Assembly (NCBI GenBank): GCA_016839905.1
Contig: JAEOTJ010000401.1
Span: 1-11,078 of the forward strand
Origin: Promethearchaeota archaeon
GTDB lineage: Archaea; Asgardarchaeota; Lokiarchaeia; Sigynarchaeales; SOKP01
Reading direction: 5' to 3'
DNA length: 11,078 nucleotides
This document shows positions 7,304 to 11,078 of the stretch, piece by piece. Under the pieces are notes generated by a model, which worked only from the letters and a program-made list of their open reading frames with translations, had not been told where the DNA came from and did not search any database. Position 1 is the first letter of the stretch. Each line of letters opens with the position of its first letter. The position numbers and the translations under genes were made by a program.

Positions 7304-7455
7304 GACACTTTTTTCACCATTTTATATTCAATTAACAGCTTAGAGATATATAATATAAGGATAAGACATAATGAATAGGATTAATTATATGGATTTTCAT
7401 AAATTTCATTTTAAATCTTTAATTTTTGTAATCATCAGAGTAAAAAATAATTTTT

Positions 7456-7578
7456 GGCCCTTGATGGTTAGAGTGGTCTCTGACGCTGGGCTTCAAACCC
7501 AGTTATCCTGTGGAGGGATAGGGGTTCGATTTGGAGTGAGATTCACTCATTTCCCGAATTTCCCCTCGAGGGCCGCCA
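7456..7578 (+). tRNA. tRNA-Sec (anticodon UCA) with a T-loop intron and encoded CCA
   Basis: All hallmarks of archaeal/eukaryotic tRNA-Sec are visible. The acceptor stem has 9 bp (7456-7464 with 7566-7574, one T-G pair), with G73 and CCA at 7575-7578. The D-stem has 7 bp (7467-7473 with 7478-7484) and a 4-nt loop TGGT. The anticodon stem is CTGGG/CCCAG (7486-7490/7498-7502) with loop CTTCAAA and anticodon TCA at 7493-7495. The long variable arm is TATCC/GGATA (7504-7508/7516-7520). The T-stem has 4 bp, GGGG/CCCC (7521-7524/7562-7565), giving the 9/4 fold. The T-loop is interrupted: TTCG (7525-7528) pairs with CGAA (7555-7558) around a GAGTGA-GAT-TCACTC hairpin, a BHB-like intron of 30 nt (7531-7560). 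Removing it restores a 7-nt loop, TTCGATT. The mature tRNA is 93 nt with CCA. The tRNA reads UGA as selenocysteine. Confidence 0.93.
7531..7560 (+). other. T-loop (59/60) BHB-type intron of tRNA-Sec
   Basis: The predicted boundaries come from the 3-nt bulges ATT (7529-7531) and TTT (7559-7561), each cut after its second base, flanking the 4-bp helix TTCG/CGAA. The insert holds a perfect 6-bp hairpin (7534-7539 with 7543-7548). The flank between hairpin and central helix is unpaired and asymmetric (relaxed BHB). Exact excision yields the T-loop TTCGATT on a closed GGGG/CCCC stem. Confidence 0.8.
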
Positions 7579-7604
7579 AACTTTAAATAAAATAAGTGAA
7601 AATA

Positions 7605-8969
7605 ATGGTTGATTTTAATAATATTATTAAATTTTTTGAAAGCTCACCCATTCCTAAAAATATGCTCAATAGAGGACAATTAGTGCTTAAAAACTTCCTA
7701 AAGCCAATGAAAATACTTTTTGAACAAAAAAATGTTCCGAAAGAACCATGGAGTGATGAGCAGATCGATTTTTTACTTCGATCTCTTTCAAATATGGATA
7801 CGGATAAAGATGATAATGCTTCTCGTGTTGGAGAGAGAGAGGCAAGAATAGCATCAAAATTGCATTTAAAAACATCGGGCGGTTTTTGTCACGGTGTTGG
7901 GAGGAGTGGATTTCTAACAGCACCCCAACCAAAAGCTCCCGGTGCTTCAATAATGTATGAAATTGCTAATTATTTATCCCGGAACTTTTTAAAAAATTTT
8001 GGATTACCAAATATCAAGGATTCAATAGTGGTTCCTTTATGTACAGGAATGTCTTTAGCCTTGTGCATTGGAGCTTTAAAACCAGATTGGAATGATAAAA
8101 ACTTCATTAATAAACGGTCCGTGTTAGTTCCACAAATTGATCATAAATCTATTTTAAAATCCTTGGATTTAATGGGTGTTAAAGCCAAAATAATAAAAGG
8201 CAAAATTTTCAAAGATGCTGTTAGAATTCCAATTGAAGATATTAAAAAGAATTATGATGACAGTTGTTTTGCCGTTATTTCAATTACTAGCTTTTTTCCT
8301 CCAAGGGAGTATGATGATTTAAAGGAAATTAGCAAGTTCGCCAAGGAAAAGAGCCTTGTTCATATCATTATCAACGCATATGGAGTACAATGTTATGAAT
8401 GGATGAGTCTAATTCGCTCTGCTATAGATGCAGGGAGAGTAGATGCAATTATTCAATCAACGGATAAAAATTTTCTTACTCCTATAGGAGGTGCTGTTAT
8501 AGCATCCCCAAATAAAGATATTATTACAAAAATCAGCCAAGCTTATGCAGGTCGAGCATCAGCGACTCCCATTGTAAATTTTTTAATATCAATGCTCTCT
8601 TTAGGAATTAAAGGTTATCAAAAGTTAATGGAAAAGCAACAGGAAAATTGGAAATTATTAAAAGATAAAATGAATGAACTTGCCAGTGAAATAAATGAAA
8701 GATTATTGAATGTTTTTAATCCCGTTGCCGTGGCAATGTCTCTTGAAAAATTGAATCAAAAACAATTATCTGCACTTGGAGGGGCACTATATAATCTACG
8801 TGTTACTGGTCCAAGAGTGTTTAATCCTAATAAAGATATATTTGGTATGTGTTGCGATGATTATCACGCACCATATATCGTTATGAACTCAGCAATTGGA
8901 GCTACATCTAAAGACATTTTGAGCGCAGTTGATAGATTCAAAAAAGCATATCAACAAGTAATCTCATGA
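7605..8969 (+). CDS. spcS: O-phosphoseryl-tRNA(Sec) selenium transferase (SepSecS)
   Basis: This 454-aa PLP-dependent enzyme converts O-phosphoseryl-tRNA(Sec) to Sec-tRNA(Sec) with selenophosphate, the last step of archaeal/eukaryotic Sec synthesis. It matches the human and archaeal family along its length. VGEREARIAS and HGVGRSGFLTAPQPKAPGAS (from about residue 75 to 115) form the phosphate-binding region. VPLCTGMSLALC (144-155), NAYGVQCYEWM (257-267) and QSTDKNFLTPIGGAVIAS (284-301) follow; K288 is the expected PLP-binding lysine. GRASATPIVNFLISMLSLGIKGY also matches. The length fits archaeal members and is shorter than human SEPSECS. I chose ATG 7605: the in-frame GTG at 7596 forms the GTGA Shine-Dalgarno, placed like the GGTGA motifs of the two coiled-coil genes. 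The gene lies 26 nt after the tRNA-Sec CCA end, so the two are probably co-transcribed. The stop is TGA. Confidence 0.95.
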   Translation: MVDFNNIIKFFESSPIPKNMLNRGQLVLKNFLKPMKILFEQKNVPKEPWSDEQIDFLLRSLSNMDTDKDDNASRVGEREARIASKLHLKTSGGFCHGVGRSGFLTAPQPKAPGASIMYEIANYLSRNFLKNFGLPNIKDSIVVPLCTGMSLALCIGALKPDWNDKNFINKRSVLVPQIDHKSILKSLDLMGVKAKIIKGKIFKDAVRIPIEDIKKNYDDSCFAVISITSFFPPREYDDLKEISKFAKEKSLVHIIINAYGVQCYEWMSLIRSAIDAGRVDAIIQSTDKNFLTPIGGAVIASPNKDIITKISQAYAGRASATPIVNFLISMLSLGIKGYQKLMEKQQENWKLLKDKMNELASEINERLLNVFNPVAVAMSLEKLNQKQLSALGGALYNLRVTGPRVFNPNKDIFGMCCDDYHAPYIVMNSAIGATSKDILSAVDRFKKAYQQVIS

Positions 8970-9038
8970 AGAAATTATATTTTTATTAAAATAAATATCT
9001 AAGTAAATATGATAATCAGAAGAAAACATATAAAAACT

Positions 9039-9048
9039 ATATATATAA
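9039..9048 (+). promoter_or_regulatory. Possible TATA box for the 226-aa gene
   Basis: ATATATATAA lies in the 134-bp AT-rich spacer after SepSecS, about 56-65 nt before the ATG at 9104. It would leave a leader of roughly 30 nt containing the AAGAGGG SD (9087-9093). The whole spacer is AT-rich, so this is one of several candidates. Confidence 0.3.
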
Positions 9049-9103
9049 TTATAGAATTAAGAAATATAATTAATTAATTTTATTTTAAGAGGGTTTCTTT
9101 TAC

Positions 9104-9784
9104 ATGGAAAATAGACTTTTAGAACAATATAATACATCTATTAAAGATTCATGGAAATCAGAATCCTTTAATGAAAATTACCCCCCATTAAATCATAGGG
9201 AATTATTTGAAATAGCATATCATACTAGCAATTCTGTAGCTTCTAGAACTATTTCATTAAAGCTATCTCAAGATGAAAACAAAGGAGGCTCAAAAGCCAT
9301 CTTATACTCATCATCTTCTAAAACTTTTAAAAATATAGAAGCTTTAGACGGTACACTAAATATAACTATATATTCTAATGATGATTCATGCTCTGAATCA
9401 TTGAATAATATTAAACCTAAAGTTTTAGCAAGAAAAGAGAACTATGCTTCTAAAGAAAATGATGTTAAAATTCAAATTCTTAAAACTATTTTAGTGGAGA
9501 GAAAATTAGATGAATGTGCAAATCTAGTAATGTTAAATGATAAGAATAGAAAGGTTTACTTTGCAATCGGAGATGCACGAGAATCGGCCGCAGTAGTACC
9601 CATGTTTATGGAAGCTGAAGGTGCGAGTTTAGTACAATTAGCCTTAAATAAATGGATGACAACAGCCCAACGACTACCTCAAGAGGAGAATTTCCCTAAA
9701 GACCATATCGGTGGGATTTTAAAGAACCTAACACAAATTAAAAAATGGTTATTAACTCTAGTTTCTAATTTCTTAGATAAATAA
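9104..9784 (+). CDS. Unrecognised 226-aa protein
   Basis: The start is supported by AAGAGGG at 9087-9093, 10 nt before the ATG. I recognise no family. The N-terminal half (about 1-120) is polar, rich in Ser, Asn, Asp and Glu, without a signal peptide or membrane segment. The better-ordered C-terminal half includes KVYFAIGDARESAAVVPMFM (about 150-170), SLVQLALNKWMTTAQRLPQE and a terminal amphipathic helix. It has no cysteine cluster or nucleotide-binding loop and appears soluble and cytosolic. Codon use resembles its neighbours, with no sign of recent transfer. It is followed by tRNA-Ile on the opposite strand and is likely monocistronic. Confidence 0.75.
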   Translation: MENRLLEQYNTSIKDSWKSESFNENYPPLNHRELFEIAYHTSNSVASRTISLKLSQDENKGGSKAILYSSSSKTFKNIEALDGTLNITIYSNDDSCSESLNNIKPKVLARKENYASKENDVKIQILKTILVERKLDECANLVMLNDKNRKVYFAIGDARESAAVVPMFMEAEGASLVQLALNKWMTTAQRLPQEENFPKDHIGGILKNLTQIKKWLLTLVSNFLDK

Positions 9785-9849
9785 AACTTTTTCTTAATAA
9801 TTACTTTAAATTTAGGAAATATTTCATAATATTAAAAAGTCCTATTAAT

Positions 9850-9856
9850 AAAAAAA
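9850..9856 (-). terminator. Oligo-T terminator of tRNA-Ile
   Basis: On the minus strand a run of seven T residues begins two bases after the discriminator base of the tRNA. This is the usual arrangement for archaeal tRNA transcripts that end at U-tracts. Confidence 0.55.
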
Positions 9857-9871
9857 GTGGTCCATAGGGGA

Positions 9872-9900
9872 TTTTCGATGAATTCGAATTGAATCCTTTT
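9872..9900 (-). other. T-loop (59/60) BHB-type intron of tRNA-Ile
   Basis: The insert is 29 nt, bounded by 3-nt bulges AAA (5' side) and AAT (3' side) around the TTCG/CGAA 4-bp helix, with a 6-bp hairpin (one G-T pair) and a 5-nt loop. Cutting each bulge after its second base leaves the consensus T-loop TTCGAAT. The design matches the tRNA-Sec intron. Confidence 0.8.
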
Positions 9901-9921
9901 TTCGAACCCCCGATCTCGGGC

Positions 9922-9971
9922 ATTTACGCGACACAGACAAATCTTCTTTTTTATTGTGCGTCTATGGGGCC
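9922..9971 (-). other. Anticodon-loop intron of tRNA-Ile
   Basis: This 50-nt insert separates the anticodon loop CTTATAA from the 3' anticodon strand GCCCG. The exon TTAT (33-36) can pair with GTAA at the intron's 3' end (T-G pair included), leaving an ATG bulge cut before the G. Inside, GCACA can pair with TGTGT. The boundary could shift by a base (37/38 or 38/39) without changing the anticodon. Confidence 0.65.
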
Positions 9972-10031
9972 TTATAAGACCCGCGCTTTAACCAAGCTGA
10001 GCTAATGGACCCAGAAAGGTATTTTATCTAA

Positions 10032-10041
10032 GTTATATATT
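10032..10041 (-). promoter_or_regulatory. TATA box of tRNA-Ile
   Basis: The minus strand reads AATATATAAC here, centred about 25 nt upstream of the tRNA-Ile 5' end (10011). This is the expected TATA-to-start distance for an archaeal tRNA gene with little or no 5' leader. Confidence 0.6.
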
Positions 10042-10208
10042 CTTGTTTTCTTCTTAGAAATTAAAAATATATTATAATCTAAAAAAGGCATAAAAAATAA
10101 AAATTTTTTTATAATCAATATGATATTATGATATTATTACTAAGATTTTAAATTAAATAATAAAAAAATTCTTCAATTTATTTATAAACTTGAAATGGTG
10201 AAGCAAAC

Positions 10209-10616
10209 ATGGCAGAAATGCTAACAGATCTCATTCAAAACATATATGGAAGAATTGCAGGTCTTGGAAAATCCATACAAGATTTAAAAGCATCTTTAGA
10301 TGCATTAAATGCAAACATCGAAGATAAAGTAACAAAATTATCTGAAAAAATAGGAGATTTTTCTAAAGAAATTGATATAACTAAAACAAAGCATATAGAA
10401 ACAATAAAAACAATCGGAGAAGGAGTTACAACTGAATTTTTGAACATGCAAAGAGGTTTGGGATTAATGGATTTTAAGAACTTAATAGAAAATCTGGAAA
10501 ACTTTTCTGTATTATCAAGTGAAATTTTAAATCAAGATACGGTGAATTTACTTCTTTCCGAAGCAATAGAATCAGTAAAATCTTTAAAAACCCAAATACA
10601 TAAAGAAGAAGAATAA
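10209..10616 (+). CDS. Small coiled-coil protein (first of a pair)
   Basis: The 135-aa protein starts MAEMLTDLIQNIYGRIAGLG and is almost entirely predicted helix. Residues about 15-75 show heptad-like spacing of Leu/Ile (SIQDLKASLDALNANIEDKV, KLSEKIGDFSKEI). A second helical segment after GLGLMDF (about 85-130) ends in charged HKEEE. It has no Cys, no membrane segment and no signal peptide. A GGTGA SD at 10197-10201 precedes the ATG by 7 nt. It lies 21 bp upstream of another coiled-coil gene with a similar opening (MAE-x-L, short helical repeats), suggesting duplication or partner proteins. I do not recognise the family; an oligomeric scaffold or adaptor role is speculative. Confidence 0.75.
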   Translation: MAEMLTDLIQNIYGRIAGLGKSIQDLKASLDALNANIEDKVTKLSEKIGDFSKEIDITKTKHIETIKTIGEGVTTEFLNMQRGLGLMDFKNLIENLENFSVLSSEILNQDTVNLLLSEAIESVKSLKTQIHKEEE

Positions 10617-10637
10617 AAATTATTTAAAGGTGAAAAT

Positions 10638-11057
10638 ATGGCTGAACAATTACTTGAAGAATTGATCGAAAAAATTAATCAAATAAACGCTAGTTTAGAG
10701 GGTACAATTGCTCAAATGAATAATATGGGAAATTCAATAAATGCAATGAGTCAAAAATTTAGCGAAGAAACAGTTAGTCTTACAGAGAATATCCGACTCA
10801 TTGTAGAAGTATTAAAACAATTTCGAGTGCAGTCTGGAAAAAGCTTACAAGAACTTTCAGATGACTTCAATGAGAAAATTAAAGAACTTTACGATAAAAA
10901 ATCAATAGAAGCAATCCTGGATGAAGAAAAAAAGTCAATTGAAATTATAAAGCAAGCTTCCAAAGCAGTTGGAAATAATTTATATTTTGCTCAATTATTA
11001 ACAATTATTCAATCAATTAGAGAAGAAACTAATAGAATAATTGGCGGAAAGACTTAA
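10638..11057 (+). CDS. Small coiled-coil protein (second of a pair)
   Basis: The 139-aa protein starts MAEQLLEELIEKINQINASL, with a long heptad-like N-terminal helix (about 3-60), then LIVEVLKQFRVQSGKSLQEL (about 54-73) and two further helices (75-135) with ELYDKKSIEAILDEEKKSIE and LLTIIQSIREETNRI. It lacks Cys, signal peptide and transmembrane segments. The SD is GGTGA at 10629-10633, 5 nt before the ATG. It shares the general plan (N-terminal coiled coil, C-terminal helical region) and the MAE opening with the preceding gene and is almost certainly co-transcribed. No family recognised. Confidence 0.75.
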   Translation: MAEQLLEELIEKINQINASLEGTIAQMNNMGNSINAMSQKFSEETVSLTENIRLIVEVLKQFRVQSGKSLQELSDDFNEKIKELYDKKSIEAILDEEKKSIEIIKQASKAVGNNLYFAQLLTIIQSIREETNRIIGGKT

Positions 11058-11078
11058 ATTTTTTATATTTATTCTTAA

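Larger units (their letters stand above)
6969..7455. other. 487-bp gene-free region between the divergent redox cluster and the Sec locus
   Basis: I see no convincing coding region here. The short plus-strand frame opening at 7371 runs through the tRNA-Sec gene and is rejected. The region holds the minus-strand promoter and palindrome at its left end, the GATCA repeat zone in the middle (7106-7303), and at its right end AT-rich sequence that must include the tRNA-Sec promoter. TATA-like candidates are GATATATAATATAA around 7347-7360 and TTTTAAAT at about 7409-7416, the latter roughly 43 nt before the tRNA 5' end. I cannot choose between them. Confidence 0.5.
9858..10011 (-). tRNA. tRNA-Ile (anticodon UAU) with two introns, no encoded CCA
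   Basis: On the minus strand the exons fold into a full cloverleaf of 75 nt. The acceptor is GGTCCAT/ATGGACC (10011-10005 with 9865-9859), discriminator A at 9858. The D-arm is GCTC-AGCTTGGTTA-AAGC, with one mismatched pair. The anticodon stem is CGGGT/GCCCG (GCCCG at 9921-9917) with loop CTTATAA and anticodon TAT at 9976-9974. The variable loop is AGATC and the T-stem GGGGG/CCCCT. A 50-nt insert (9971-9922) interrupts the anticodon loop near 38/39; TTAT can pair with GTAA as the BHB central helix. A second, 29-nt insert (9900-9872) lies in the T-loop, where TTCG pairs with CGAA around a GGATTC/GAATTC hairpin. Removing it restores TTCGAAT. The UAU anticodon would read AUA directly; most archaea instead use an agmatidine-modified CAU tRNA. 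Confidence 0.85.

Noticed and set aside
7371..7586. 71-codon plus-strand open frame ending just before SepSecS
   Set aside because: It runs straight through the tRNA-Sec gene, has no SD and its translation beyond residue 28 is simply the tRNA read as codons.
8967..9000. SepSecS TGA as a Sec codon
   Set aside because: The next in-frame stop is about ten codons later, the protein already has full archaeal length, and no SECIS is seen; ordinary stop.
9881..9890. AATTCGAATT palindrome as an operator or restriction site
   Set aside because: It falls within the T-loop intron hairpin of tRNA-Ile and is explained by that structure.
9970..9984. Intron-free anticodon arm of tRNA-Ile with stem GGGTC/GCCCC and anticodon AUA
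   Set aside because: It contains a mismatch, gives an anticodon starting with A that archaea do not use, and leaves the 3' half of the cloverleaf unpaired; the intron model closes every stem.

Overview
The window looks like a piece of an AT-rich archaeal chromosome, most probably from an Asgard (Lokiarchaeota-like) archaeon. The reasons are: a tRNA-Sec plus archaeal/eukaryotic-type SepSecS; an H4MPT/H4F-type methylene dehydrogenase next to FrhB- and Nfn-type redox proteins; tRNA genes interrupted by small bulge-helix-bulge (BHB) introns; TATA-like boxes; and Shine-Dalgarno (SD) motifs of the GGAGG/GGTGA type. The lineage is inferred from gene content; no 16S or ribosomal marker is present.

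Layout. (1) 1-205, minus strand: the 5' part of a small zinc-finger-like protein cut by the window edge. It is divergent from (2) a Nudix hydrolase of the CoA-pyrophosphatase type at 284-988. (3) 6968 down to 1010, minus strand: a tight four-gene redox/C1 cluster. In order of transcription it has a 204-aa protein that is a stand-alone paralogue of the next protein's N-terminus; a 556-aa protein fusing that N-terminal domain to an MtdB-like NAD(P)-dependent methylene-H4MPT/H4F dehydrogenase; an NfnA-like flavin/2Fe-2S subunit; and a 905-aa fusion of 2x[4Fe-4S] ferredoxin, FrhB-like and NfnB/GltD-like modules. A 21-bp perfect palindrome sits just upstream of the likely TATA box of this cluster. 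(4) 6969-7455: a gene-free region with GATCA-based direct repeats at roughly 60-bp spacing. (5) 7456-8969, plus strand: the selenocysteine locus, an intron-containing tRNA-Sec(UCA) followed 26 nt later by SepSecS. (6) 9104-9784: an unrecognised 226-aa protein. (7) 9858-10011, minus strand: tRNA-Ile(UAU) that appears to carry two introns. (8) 10209-11057, plus strand: two adjacent small coiled-coil proteins.

How they fit together. The minus-strand cluster reads as an NADP(H)-centred electron-transfer unit: an Nfn-like flavoprotein pair extended with an FrhB-type module, encoded beside a methylene-tetrahydropterin dehydrogenase that uses a nicotinamide cofactor in its known relatives. The plus-strand pair supplies the Sec-specific tRNA and the enzyme that turns phosphoseryl-tRNA(Sec) into Sec-tRNA(Sec). 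No selenoprotein gene or SECIS element is evident here.

The most striking structural point is that both tRNA genes, on opposite strands and of different specificity, carry a T-loop intron of the same design. The exon TTCG of the T-loop pairs with a CGAA at the intron's 3' end, around a 6-bp hairpin. Excision after the second bulge base restores a perfect 7-nt T-loop in both.
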